Shown here: piece after piece, positions 34,118 through 45,841 of the stretch
Position numbering within the stretch: the stretch's first letter is position 1
Layout: the number at the start of each line of letters is the position of its first letter
Assembly: GCF_963576675.1 (NCBI RefSeq)
Contig: NC_088919.1
Location: 44,538,501 to 44,602,500, forward strand
Direction: 5' to 3'
Origin: Euphorbia lathyris
Lineage: Eukaryota > Streptophyta > Magnoliopsida > Malpighiales > Euphorbiaceae
DNA length: 64,000 nt
Made by a program: the position numbers and the translations under genes
Notes under the pieces: generated by a model
What the model saw: the letters and a program-made list of their open reading frames with translations, nothing else
The model's database searches: none
What the model was told of the DNA's origin: nothing

Positions 34118-34353
34118 TCGGTGGGATTTTGTTCCTTACTCGTACCTGAAATACAATTCTCGAGAGCCGAGTTAGCTTGACGTTTTAGTTTCTAAATTTA
34201 ATCAAAAATAAAGACAATTAACCGAAAGTAAGGATTTTATTTTTATTTTGTTATTTTATTAAAAACTCCTTATTTTTGTAATTAAACTTATTTATTTAGT
34301 CCTAAATTAAACCGTAAACCACGCTAAAAGATAGGGACGAAACGCCCCTATCA

Positions 34354-34367
34354 ACCTCCTCGGACTT
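34354..34367 (-). promoter_or_regulatory. Element B polypurine tract
   Basis: On the minus strand AAGTCCGAGGAGGT lies directly before TGATAGGGG, preceded by ACTTGAGGACAAGT, the usual context in Athila/Tat elements. Confidence 0.8.
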
Positions 34368-37089
34368 TAAAGTTTTACTTGTCCTCAAGTAAAAAAAGTT
34401 GAAAGACAAAGGATTGAGACAAGTAAGAAACAAACCCTCGGTTGGTTTTAGCAAGTGCGTGACTCCAAAACTAAGGTTTTACGAAAAGTTTTTGAAATGT
34501 ACCTACGTAGGTAAATGATCGACTAAACTTATTCGAAACCTCCATGATCAAAATTAATAGGGAATATTAACGGGGATTGATTATCTCTTGAGACCCCGAT
34601 TGTACCTCACTAAGGGATTTTACTCTTAACGCTCGATCTTGGTGGGTTGGTGTTTATACGCTCCTCTTTGAACTTACTCAAGGTCATTTCAAGTTTGCAT
34701 GTTCATCCGGGTTTTTCCACCTATATCATGGTTTAGGCAATATTAAAAATGGACCCGGAGGGGGTTGTAATGTGGGTGACTTTTTAGTGGTTAATTTTTA
34801 GAAACTCGAGTTCGAATACCTCTTTGTTGGTTGAATCGTTTTTTCATTCGTTTTGCTCTTGGCAAGCGTGAAAGGTATATCTTGAAATTGCTCGAACGGA
34901 GCTTGAGAATGCCTTTTTGCTCTTTGTTTTATTCTTTTTGTTGAGAGCGGCACAAAAACGATTTCAAGATTTTATGGTGTTTATTTGCTAGAGCTTTTGG
35001 TTATTCCCGATGCCACTGATTTTGTCGGTATTCGATCAAGAGGAAAAAGGGTTAAATGTTTGAAAAGGTGTTAGCAAAGAAGTTGGTTAATAGGCTCGAG
35101 GGTGTTTCTAGAGGTCATAAAAACGAAAAAAAATTAATTAAGAAAGAATTAGTCTAAATGGGTCTGTTTCATCGTCTATTGCTCTTTTTACCAAAACAAG
35201 TGTACTTAACCCGGTATTAGGTGCAAACGCTATGAGTTCAGTGAAGTCAAAGCTCTCGAAATTGTTTGTGAAAAAATTAGAGTTCTCGGACGAACTCTTT
35301 TTGGCTCAAAAGTACCTCACAAAATTTCGGGTTAATTGTGTACTTTCAAGTTCTCGTGAGATTTTCAAAAATCCCGTTTTTATTGCCTTGTTAATTTTTA
35401 TTATAAAGATGACGTGTGGGTTAGGGAACACATTGCTTTCCGTTAAGTACAAGTTTTGACTATGCATAAATTCCCTAGTTTCAGAGTCAAGACTTAAATA
35501 TCTTAAGTAGACCAATCCTTTGTTTTAACGTATTTACATTTAAGAACAAATAACGGAACTTTTAATTAATTTCCGAGGGAGGTAGTGTGTCGGAAAAATT
35601 TTAAGAATCAATAAACTAGTTTAATTATTTTGTTGTTTATTTGATTTTTATTTTTGTTTTTGTTAGTGCAAAACAAACGGTGAGTGCGGGGTTGCACGGC
35701 CCTCCGCGTGATTAAAAAGACGTTTATTCCAAGGACGTCGCAAAAGAAAAGAAAACAAAAACAAAAAGAAAGAGAGAATGTAAAGGGAAAAGGGACCCTA
35801 AAGGTCAGGTCCTACGCGTGGCGTACCCAGGGGGCGCCCCGCGTAGGGGATGCATATTAAGTATGTTGAGGCCAGAGACATGGATACGTGGGGCGCACTC
35901 AGAGAGGCGCTCCGCATAGACCGCGTATGAAGCCGTTTTTGCAAGTGTGAAGGTGAGGCACGCGGGGCATAGAAGGGGTGAGTGGTGGTGTTTCTTCGCA
36001 TTCGGGTGGTGGTGGGGATTGGTGATGTTGGGAATGAGAAGAGCGGGCACGAGTGGATCGTGGGGGACGATCACTAGCGGGTCTCTTGCTTCTTGTCATG
36101 GGGAAAGTGAGGGAGTGAGGGTAGGATGAAATTTGGGAAGTTAGAGTGAGAGGAAGGGAGGAGGTGAGGAAAAAAGGGAGGAGTATATATAGGGGGAAGG
36201 TGGAAATCTAAAGGATTCTCGGATTCCCAGGGGGGTACGCGGGGCGTGAAGGGGCCACACCACGCGTACCCCACCTACTGGTTTTATTCGGTGCAAAAAA
36301 TGGCTAGGCACGCGGCGCGTTCCATTCCTTCTGGCAAAAATAGGGGGAGAATGGGTTGGACGCGGGGCGTGTATGGGGGTACGCCCCGCGTATAAGACAG
36401 AAGTGGAAACATTTTTTTTCGGTTTTTAAAGAGTTTTTGAATTTTTATGGATTTTAATTGGTAGTTAATGTTTTTATGGTTTTTTTAAAGGGTAATTAAG
36501 AGGGTGGTTAAAGGTAAAATTAATGTAAAGGGAGGTTAAAGAAATTTGAATTTGAAAAGACTTAGGGTGATTGGATGTGAGAGGAGGTGGAGTGTGGAAG
36601 TGGGAAAAATGTTTGGGGAAGAGAAAAAGCTGTTATGGGGAGTTACAATCCGCAACTCCCCGAGGACACGCGGGGCGTAGAAGGGGCACGCCCCGCGTGG
36701 CCTTTATTTTCTACCGTTGATGTATCGCGACGGAGGACGCGGGGCGTGGGAAGCATGGCGCCCCGCGTAGCTGTGCGGTTGAGCACTAAAACAAGAGCAG
36801 AAACTCGGCTACGCGGGACGTAATGGTGTGTACGCTCCACGTGAGCACTTTGGATTAGCGAGGGATTTGTTTTTTTTCGTGGTTTTAATTTAAAAGAAAC
36901 AAAACGAGCTGGAAGGAAAGACAAATGAAAATAAGATTTGAAAGAAAAAGGAAAAGGCATATAACGAAAAAGAAAGAAAATAAAAATAAGGTGAAAAATG
37001 GATATAATACATATGAACAACGGGTTTGAGAAATGCAAACCGGGGCTACGTTTAGAGTCGGAGTAGCTCGACTTTCTCGGCGGGTGCGC
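34368..37089 (-). other. Element B non-coding region in place of pol, with GC-rich hairpin pairs
   Basis: No RT, RNase H or integrase motif is visible in any frame. The part nearest the LTR (34368-35800) is featureless. The part at 35813-36842 contains 16 or 17 ACGCCCCGCGT-type words. ORFs called here on either strand follow the repeats and are not convincing genes. Confidence 0.7.
35813..36842 (-). repeat. Inverted pairs of ACGCCCCGCGT words inside element B
   Basis: The copies occur mostly as inverted pairs with 7-10 base gaps: 36360 GACGCGGGGCGTG with 36380 TACGCCCCGCGTA, 36666 with 36687, 36736 with 36759, 36811 with 36830, 36235 with 36260, 35814 with 35838, and 35885 with 35908. There are single copies near 35957 and 36309. 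In the LTR the pairs are direct; here they are inverted and could form stable stems. Confidence 0.85.
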
Positions 37090-37538
37090 CTATTGCAAGA
37101 TATCCGAACCGGAGCCCGATGGACCTGAGCTATGACTGCTGAGGAGGGTTATTGCTTGCCCGGATTCTTTATTCTTAGCCCGTGGGTTTTGCTTGGTATT
37201 GGTCGGGAGAGCTCCTAGTTGTCTCTCCTGTTGTTGTCGGTTTAAATGAGCCACTTGGTGACTCAAATCCCTACAAAACACTTCATTGTCGGCAAGGCGG
37301 GTTAAAATGTCCTTTAACAAAGAGGTTACCGGTTGGCTTTGCACGTTGTTGGGAGGTTTGGCATTCCAACCGATGGGGGCATTTTGGGATTGCCCTAGCC
37401 CGTGCTCCATATATTCTTGGTGGAACTCGGGTGGGGGCCTCGATACGTTATTGTTATTACCGTATGATAGATTCGGATGTTGGTATCGAGGTCTCCACCC
37501 GTTATCGTTATTATTGTGGTGGTTAGGGTAGGAGTTTG
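37090..37538 (-). CDS. Element B gag, C-terminal part
   Basis: On the minus strand the frame continues from the zinc-knuckle part across copia E: asparagine-rich residues, PPPEFHQEYMEHGLGQ, then SLLKDILTRLADNEVFCRDL and HLNRQQQERQLGALPTN, then SGQAITLLSSHS, and a stop (TAG). Athila-type gag-pol polyproteins have a very similar segment (AITLRSG) leading into the protease. Here the gene ends instead. The frame is intact over this part. Confidence 0.8.
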
Positions 37539-38987
37539 TGTTGGTCCCTAGTAATTAGTTCCAAGGGGGGGTTAGGAACTAATGTAACTTTTTCGCTTTT
37601 AATTATGCTGACTTAATGTTATTTTAAGAGTTTGATAACTCAGCATGTTGGTCAGCACGGGCGTTTGATTAGTTAGACAGTTTTAGTTCTATGCTGACTA
37701 AGACTGCTTGACTTGAGAGTTGGGAATTGACACTTGAGAGGTCAGCTTCCAACTTAGCACTCAGAGTTACTCAGTTTCAGTTTTAACAATTTATAAGCTG
37801 AGTAAATACAACAAGCAACACACGCACATATATATATATATATATATTGAGAGAGAGAGAGTTTAGAAGTTACTCAGCACGACTTATCCTGGTTCGGCCT
37901 CTCTGCCTAGGTCCAGTCCCCAGTTCCTCCTGGGATTTTCAATCCAATACTGAGCTCTTTCAAGGTAGAGCACAAACCCTTTACAAGGCAGTGAGTATGC
38001 AAGAGTACGTCCTCTATTCGTGTACTCAGCTCCTACTAAGTACTACAACCCAGCACTTAGATTTTTCTACCACTGAATACTTACAACCAAGTACTCAGCT
38101 CAACACTCTCAATATTCCTATTGATCACACACTTGTTCTTTTTCAACTAAAGAACACCTTAGATGATTACAAAATAATCAATCTAGCATTTACACAGAAT
38201 AGAAAAGTTGGTGTAAGATCTTTTTGTATTTGAGTGCTTTCAGAATTTTCTCTCTTGTATTTTTCTTTAGATGCTTGAGCAAATGATCCAAGAACTACCA
38301 TTGTCCTTTTATAGATGAATTTCTGAAGATTGGATCATTTGAGATGATTTAGCCGTTAAGTCCAAAACGGCTCTTTTAGCAGACATCTTCTGGTCAGCTT
38401 CAGTCTGTTCCGCCATTCCCTTCCACTGTTTTCTTCAGGCGTCAGATTTTGTCTTCTTGCATCAGACTTGTCTTTTTGTGCCAGTTGTCTTTTACTAATA
38501 ATCCATTGACCCATGATTCTTGGAATTAGTCTTCTTTGTATTTTCGAGGCTTCAATTATTGGTGCAGAAGATTGGCAGACTTTGTCCTTTAGTAAACGGA
38601 TCCTTCATGTTGTCCTGACTGTCACTCAGCTTCATTCGTTATCTTCGAATGTTCAACTTTTATACTGAGTCCCTTCTTAGTCAGCTTCGTTATGTTTGTA
38701 TATTTCTGAAGGAGTCTTCTAATTTAGTCAGCTTCGTTCTGGCAACTTTGAAGGAAGCTTCTGATGCTGAGTTCTACTTCACTCAGCTTCTATTCTTTCA
38801 TGCTGAGTTTCGTTCCACTCAGCTTTTGGCTTATGCTGACTTTTGACCTGTCTTACTTTATATATATTTTTGCACTCAATATTGAACAAACACATTAGTA
38901 CAATTAAATCAAAGCATTTAAATTTAATTGCCTCTTAATTATGGATGATTTTGTCAAATCAAAATCTTGTGGAAAGGTGTTTCAACA
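37539..38987 (-). repeat. Element E 3' LTR
   Basis: In + coordinates TGTTGGTCCC to TTTCAACA. It contains a (TA)n(GA)n microsatellite near 37828-37862 and many ACTCAGC/GCTGAGT words, including two perfect 7-bp inverted pairs at about 38763-38784 and 38802-38823. Confidence 0.95.
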
Positions 38988-39000
38988 AACTCCCCCATTT
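38988..39000 (-). promoter_or_regulatory. Element E polypurine tract
   Basis: On the minus strand AAATGGGGGAGTT directly precedes the 3' LTR start. This is a common form in SIRE-like copia elements. Confidence 0.85.
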
Positions 39001-39431
39001 TGATGTTGGCAAAATACATAATTATGGAACTCAGTTATAAGTTACCCCATGATTGATATATTTTTGAAATGACTCCCCCGTAAGGGTTGCACATATTGTC
39101 TTAACTTAATTCTAAACCTTCCAAGATTTAATTGAATTATCTTTAAGACATTTGTGTATACTGACTTAGTTTAATGTTGGATTTTTCAAGATCTGAACTT
39201 TTTGAATTTTAAGTCAGCTTTCAAAAATATTAGAAGTATGTTGTTACTCAGTTTATTACCTAAGTGTTTTAGTGTTAATGTATACTGAGTATGTTTTACT
39301 TCTTAATTTGTTTGTTCAATTTTATCGACTATATTGAGAAAATAGTACTTGGCATAGATTAAACAAGAAAATAAAGCAAACACGTATATGAAGGTTTTTA
39401 TGCTAAGTTCTAAACATTTACTAGACTATAT
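39001..39431 (-). other. Element E spacer between accessory ORF and 3' LTR
   Basis: AT-rich and non-coding, with further scattered CTGAGT/ACTCAG words. Confidence 0.6.
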
Positions 39432-42163
39432 CTAGTTCTTCTTCTTCTGAGCTTGGTGGTCAGCTTTAGCTTTTCCTTTGCCTTTGTCTTTACTTCTTGA
39501 GGCATTTCCTGCAAGCTGAGTTCCTCCTTGACTTGTCTCCCCCGTTTTGCCATCATCGGGTTTATAAATGAATGTGTCAGTGCGAGCATGAGCGGAGAGG
39601 TGAGTTGAGTAACGCTGGAGCCTCTTAGTACTTTCTCACAAGCCATCAATTATAGGAACACTGTCATCTTGGACATGGCGAGGAACCCGAAGAGAACTGC
39701 TAATCATGCTAAGCAGGCATTCATGAGATTTGCTAAGCCAGGTGAGCGAGCTGGTGAGCTGACCAAAAGATTGGTGGTACATCTTGAGCAAGGCAGAGTC
39801 ATAAAATATGCGCTGGGCATTGTTGATGCGCATTGCCTTCATTATTGCTTGGGAAAAGCTCAAGAGTTCACTGTTGGAGACTGGATCAACATCCATCTGT
39901 GCTTTGTTGATGTTGAGTAGGCTGACTGCTTCACTCAGTTGGTCAATTGTACACTGAGAAGAGGAAGATACTAAGTCACGCGTACTGGTCAGCTCAGCAG
40001 TAAGCTTGGTAAAGCATTCTTGAAGTTCAGCAGAGGTGGCAAACTCAGCATTGCCAGGTGCGCTTGATTTGGTCAGTTCTGCAGTTAACTTGGCAAAATA
40101 TCCTTGAAGTTCAGCAGAAGTGGCGTACCCTGGATTGACTTCTGAGGGTTGTTGAATTTTACCTTCAAGCGAGTTCAGATGGTTCACCATTGTGAGAACC
40201 AATTCAGTCAGCTTGGTGATTTGGTCTTGCTTTGGTTGCTGAGTCTGAATGGTGGTCATAATACTTACTAGATCCTTGAGTCCTTTTAGCTCAGTGAGAA
40301 GCTGAGTAATTCCAGGCAGTTGAGAGGACTCAGTATCAGAAGATCTAGCAGCATCAGCTTGAGGAGGTGGAGTTGTCAACATCTTGAGTTGGAGGTGGAG
40401 TTTGGTTAGTCATGTTGACCTGCTCATCCTGAGTGGGTGAAGTTGAAGCAGTATTTGTTCCTTCTTGAACAGTTGGATTTGGATCTTCAAGGGTTTTGGC
40501 TTGTTCCTCATCCTGGGTAACAGAGGCTTGTTTTTCCTTTGAGGGAGACTCAGGGTCGTTGGCAAAATATGCGAACTGTAGCTCAGACATGCCAGTGAAT
40601 TGTTCTGGAAGAGGAGAATCTGCAAGAAGATCAATAACTTGAGTTTTATGGGCTTTCTTCTTAAGCCGCTTGAACCTTTGTTCCTTAGGAGGAGAAGGGT
40701 CAGCATCAATGTTTTCCTCATCAGTATCAACTGTCTCCTCTACCATGGTTGGATGCTCATGCTGCTCAGCATGATCCTCAACAGCAACGTTTTCTTCTTC
40801 CTCAGCTCTTTGCTCAACATCACCTTGAGGTTGCTCAACATCAGCATGTTCTTCTTGCTCAGTATGGATGTCTTCCTCAACATGAGTTTCTTTGTCAGCT
40901 TCCCTTTCTACTTCAACAGTTGTTTTCTCAGCTTGTTGCTCAGTTTCTTTCTCAGCTTCCTTTTCTAGGTCAGTTCCATGACCTTTGGACGATACAACCC
41001 AATCTAGGGGATCAGCTTCAACTGTCTTTAAGGAATTAACCTTCTTCCTTTTCATCAAGGGGGATTCTGGAGTACCCTCTTCTTCATTCTCAGGCTCTTC
41101 TAGCCTCTTTCTCTTCTCTGCCGACTCATCTTTTTCCTTAGCTTTGTCAGCTTTAACCTTTTCTTGAGACACTAGTCTCACTTTCTTTGGGACAGCATGG
41201 ATGTCTTTGGAGCATGTTTCAATGGCCTTTCTCTTTTTCGTCTTCTTTTCCTTAGGTGACTCAGCAGGAACCTCCACTTCTTTCTCAGGCTCATTTTCAG
41301 GCTCAATGTCTAGCTCAGCTTCATCATCAACAACTTCTTCATATCCCTTCAACGGTTGATTATACAACAGTCCAACCAGCAGAGCTGCTGTGATCTCACT
41401 TCCCAAAGTGTCAGTTTCATTGATTGTCTCAATCTGTTTGTCCTCAATAATCTTAGTGATCAAAGAACCCAGCCTGAGCTTCTTTCCACTGCGTTGAAGA
41501 GCCCCAACCAGAAAGACGGGCATATTGAGTGGAGTGTAGGTCAACATGTGCCATATGAAGCACTGTTCGAAATTGGAGGCAGATGAGGCTGAGTTGAGTT
41601 TGGGGAAGATGAAGTTGGTCAGCATGTAGTGAGCCATCTTCTGGTATTGCCCCATACATGTGCTGGGTATTTCCCCTTTATGATCTTTGGGTTTGCAGAA
41701 CCCCTTGATCTTGTCAAGTTTTTCCTTTGGTACTTTCTCTTTTGTTGTCCTAAATTTTATTCCTTCATCAGGTAAATCAAGCAAAGTAGCTAAATAGGCA
41801 GGGGTTATGGTGATTTTCTGACCTTTGACTGTAGTCTCCAAGTAGTCAGCATCATCCTCATCAACAAGCATGTTAGAGTAAAATTCTCTGACCAGCCTGG
41901 GGTACGTTTTTCCGGCGAGTGAGAAGAGACCGGTCCATTTGTTCTTCTCGATCCAGTCACAGAACGGTTTCTCTGAAGTGACGAAACCTGGAGAGAACCA
42001 TCTACATTTCAATACTTCCAAGTTATTGACCTTTTTTATGGACTTTGATCATATTCCTTTCGATTTGCCTCGAAGAACCAGCGGGGTCAGCTTGAGTGGG
42101 TTTGCCAGAGGTTTGGCCAGGCTGAGTGGTGAGGTTAGGGATTTTGTTCTTGCCGGAAGCCAT
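39432..42163 (-). pseudogene. Element E accessory ORF (plant-transposon-protein type), several frameshifts
   Basis: On the minus strand a start ATG at 42163 gives MASGKNKIPNL. The frame then slips at a run of six A near 42045. The main frame (down to about 40354) reads EVLKCRWFSPGFV, KNKWTGLFSLAGKTYPRLVR, EFYSNMLVDEDDADY, ITITPAYLATLLDLPDEG and HMLTYTPLNMPVFLVGALQ. A long Lys/Glu-rich and then Glu/Val/His-rich hydrophilic tail follows. After another slip near 40370 come residues TKLTELVLTMVNHLNSLEGK, with repeated ATSAELQ segments and a coiled-coil look. The end is a lysine-rich tail with a TAG at 39432. The core has the layout of the gypsy accessory ORFs in A and C. Role unknown; there is no clear envelope feature. 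Confidence 0.72.
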
Positions 42164-42708
42164 TGTTATCGAGGAAGGTTTTTAAGATTTAGGGAGAGAG
42201 GAGAATTCGATTTCAGAAGATCGTAAGCGTAAAGAGTAATGAGTGGGGATCCTTCCACTACTTATAGAGTTTTTAGTCATTAATGAACTAGCCGTTTTCA
42301 TCTTGGGACTTTAATCGACAAAGATTCTGCCATTTATGACAGGTTCGGCGCATGGGTATTCATCATTACTTGCGTTTTCCTAGGTATGATTTGTTACACG
42401 TGTCATTGCTTATCGGTGCAAGTGGGCATTTACTCAGTTTGCCAGAATATGAATCGTTTATGATACTGAGTATTTAATTCTACGTAGATGGATTTCCTAT
42501 CTCTTAGTGACTCAACATACGTTCATCACACAACATGTACATTCACTCAGCATAAGGTGATTACTCAATATGTCTATCTACTCAGCACAGAATATTTACT
42601 CAGCATTTGTATCTACTCAGCATAGACTATTAAGCTCAATGTGCAGTAGTTACTAGATTGATATCAGTCAGCATGACAATCACTCAACATTTATTCAAAT
42701 ACTTAGAA
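42164..42708 (-). repeat. Element E spacer rich in ACTCAGC words
   Basis: Between pol and the accessory ORF. Within about 42430-42690, ACTCAGCA, ACTCAATA, GTCAGCATG and ACTGAGT words recur about every 20-30 bases, mostly in one orientation. No ORF. Confidence 0.7.
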
Positions 42709-45700
42709 TTATTGAAGAGGATTAGACATACCGATGGCTTCCCTTAGTATGTTAAATTGTTCACGAGCCAAAGGCTTGGTGAAGATATCTGCGAGCTGTT
42801 CATTTGTTGGTACATAAGTCAGCTTGATCTCACCCTTTAGTACGTGATCTCTAATGAAGGCAGCCTTATGCTGACATGCTTCATCCTGCTGTGTTGAATA
42901 GGATTCTTGGATAGATCAATGGCACTTTTGTTGTCATATTTGATCTCTATTGTCTCAGTTCTTACTCCATAATCCTCAAGCTGTTGCTTTATCCATAGGA
43001 CTTGAGCAACACAGCTTCCAGCAGCAACGTACTCAGCTTTAGTTGTAGACAGAGCAACTGATGACTGCTTCTTGCTGAACCAGGATACTAGACAGCTTCC
43101 AAGGAAATGGCATCCTCCTGAAGTACTCTTACGCTCTAGCTTATCCCGTCCATAGTCAGCATCAGTGTATCCTATGAGTGTGAAATCATTTGAGGCTGGA
43201 TACCATAAACCTGTATCAACTGAGCTCTGCAAATATCTAAAAATTCTTTTTACAGCAATTAAGTGAGATTCCCTCGGGTCAGCTTGATATCTTGCACAAT
43301 AACATATTGAGTACTGTATATCAGGTCTACTAGCAGTGAGTTAAGTAAGGAGCCTATCATAACTCGATAAAGTTTACTATCTATTGACTTACTTTTCTCA
43401 TCTTTGCATAGGACAGTATCAGTACCCATAGGGGTTGATATGGGCATACAATCTTCCATATCAAATTTCTTTAACATCTCCTTGGTGTACTTGGACTGAC
43501 TAATGAAGATGTCGTTCTTACCTTGCTTTATCTGAAGTCCAAGGAAGAAGCTGAGTTCTCCCATCATAGACATTTCGAACTCAGTCTGCATCTGTTTGCT
43601 AAACACTTGACACAAAGATTCGTCAGTAGCACCAAATATTATATCATCTACATAGATTTGTGCAAGTAGGGTATGTTTACCCTTTTTCTTAATGAACAAG
43701 GTTGTGTCAGCTTTTCCTCTGACTTAATTCCTGGTCAGCAGGAAGTTGGTCAACCTTTCATACCAAGCTCTTGGAGCTTGCTTCAGGCCATATAAGGCCT
43801 TCTTAAGCTTATAAACGTGGTTTGAAAATTTTGGATCTTCAAAACCGGGAGGTTGATTAACATATACCTCTTCGTTTATAAAACCATTAAGAAATGCACT
43901 TTTAACATCCATTTGATACAATTTAAAGTTCATGAAACTAGCATATGCACACAATATACGTATAGCTTCTAACCTAGCAACTGGTGCAAAGGTTTCACCA
44001 TAATCAATGCCTTCTTGCTGACTATAGCCTTGTGCTACAAGCCGAGCTTTGTTCCTAATTACATTTCCATGCTCATCTAGTTTGTTTCTAAAAACCCACT
44101 TAGTTCCTATGGATTTTTTATTCCTAGGTTTAGGTACTAAATCCCATACCTCATTTCTCGTGAATTGGTCAAGCTCTTCTTGCATAGCATTGATCCAATA
44201 CTCATCATGCTCAGCATCAGCAAAGTTCTTTGGTTCATGAATTGATATGAAAGCAACATTGCTAAGGAACTTCCTAAGCTGATCTCTAGTCATTACTTTG
44301 TTGTTTGCATCATCAAGGATGGACTTTTCTGAATGTCCTCTTGGAATTTTTATCTCATTGGGTAATGTTGAGTTGTTTGGAACAGGTGTTTCTACAATCT
44401 CTGCAGGGACAGATTGGTCAGCAAAGGTAATTTCAGTTTCGATTTTACCTTTGGTCAGTTCTTGTACTGATGACTCAGCATGTCCATTCTGGTCAGCAGG
44501 AGCTGAGTTGGGTTCTTCCTCTGTGTGTTGAGTTGTTCTTCCTGCAGGGTCAGTTTCATCGAAATCTACATGGACTGACTCTTCTACAACCTGGGTCCTT
44601 TTATTATAAATTCTATATGCTTTACTGTTTGTTGAGTATCCCAAAAAGATCGCTTCGTCAGCTTTGGCATCAAACTTTGCCAGATTATCCTTAGTGTTGA
44701 GTATAAAACATTTACACCCAAAGGCACGAAAGTATCCAATATTGGGCTTTCGTCCTTTCCAAAGTTCATAAGGGGTTTTCTTTAATATAGGTCTTACCAA
44801 TGCCCTATTCAATATATGACATGCTGTATTGACAGCTTCTCCCCAAAAGTACTTTGGAAGCCTATTTTCACTCAGCATTGTCCTAGCAATTTCTACTATT
44901 GTCCTATTCTTCCTTTCAACAACTCCATTCTGTTGAGGAGTTCTAGGGGCAGAGAAATTGTGGTCAATACCATTAGTTTCACAGAATTCATCAAACAATT
45001 GGTTTTTGAATTCTCCACCATTATCACTTCTAATGTGAGCTACTCTTAGGTCTTTGTCATTTTCAAGCCTTTTGACTAATGTGGTAAACATCTCAAATGT
45101 CTCATCTTTGCTACTTAGCAAGATGACCCAAGTATACCTAGAGAAATCATCTACAATAACTAAGGAAAATTTCTTACCTCCCATGTTGAGTGGCTGGATA
45201 GGTCCAAAAAGATCCAAATGTAGTAATTCCAATGGTCTTTTGGTTGAGACAACCTTTTTGCTATGAAATGACTTTTTGATTTGTTTACCTTGCTGACAAG
45301 CATTACAAAGTTGATCTTTTTCATACTTCAATTTTGGTAATCCCTCAACTAATTGCTTTCTAGCTAGTTTGGCAAGGAGGTCCATGCTGACATGCCCAAG
45401 TCTCCTATGCCATAGCCAGGAGTTGTCCTCTTTTGACACCAAGCATATACTTTTTGAAAATTCCTTTTCCAAACTCAACATGTAAACATTCTCTACACGA
45501 GGGGCTGTTAAAATCAAATCATTTGTTTTTCCCTCGAGTATTTGACACTTAGTATCATCAAATATAACCTTCCTTCCACTCTTGCAAAGCTGAGCTACGC
45601 TTAGAAGATTATACTTGAGACCTTTAACTAAGGAGACTGACTCAATTTTAGGGTTACCTCCGATAGTTCCTGAGCCGACTATCTTGCCCTTCTTGTTGTC

Positions 45701-45835
45701 TCCAAAGCTTACACTACCTCCTCGTTTAAGCTCTAATGTGATGAACTGAGTTTCATCACCTGTCATGTGTCTTGAGCATGCGCTGTCTATATACCAGAGT
45801 TTTGATTTCTCCACGCATGTCAAGCTGACCTGCAT
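42709..45835 (-). pseudogene. Element E pol: protease, integrase, RT, RNase H
   Basis: Minus strand from the ATG at 45835. Protease: [15 protein letters not shown]. Pre-integrase: [13 protein letters not shown] and CNACQQGKQ. Integrase: D in [10 protein letters not shown] in [10 protein letters not shown] in [53 protein letters not shown] and, after an in-frame TAA at 43724, YVDDIIFG. RNase H: GYTDADYGRDKLERKSTSG, LSTTKAEYVAAG and YDNKSAIDLSKNP. The last block, VLKGEIKLTYVPTNEQLADI, ends at a TAA at 42709. Besides the TAA there are frameshifts near 43330 and 42870 and a disrupted stretch at 43235-43330. The polyprotein is therefore not functional. It is in the same frame as gag, with a TAG between them. 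Confidence 0.92.
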
Positions 45836-45841
45836 TTTAAA

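Larger units (their letters stand above)
32620..34353 (-). repeat. Element B 3' LTR
   Basis: On the minus strand it starts TGATAGGGGCG and ends ACACTCATCA, 1734 bp, with TGAT/ATCA ends. A TATA box is at 33568-33575. U3 (34353 to about 33540) contains 13 copies of the ACGCCCCGCGT word. The sequence near the LTR end (GGATTCGATACCC on the minus strand) is the usual Athila/Tat style. Confidence 0.85.

Noticed and set aside
33652..36842. Regularly repeated GC-rich words look at first like a CRISPR array
   Set aside because: The copies are short, variable, in mixed orientation and within a plant LTR element, with no uniform spacers or cas genes.
35798..37531. Several 60-130 aa ORFs on both strands in element B
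   Set aside because: They overlap the hairpin words or are antisense to gag, show no motif, and conflict with each other.
38141..38233. ORFs in both LTRs of copia E (also at 48141-48383) as a conserved small protein
   Set aside because: The two copies match because the LTRs are duplicates, and the frame shows no coding bias beyond that.
40600..41586. Plus-strand ORFs opposite the accessory gene of copia E
   Set aside because: They are antisense shadows of a Lys/Glu-rich coding region, giving Leu/Phe/Ser-rich nonsense proteins.
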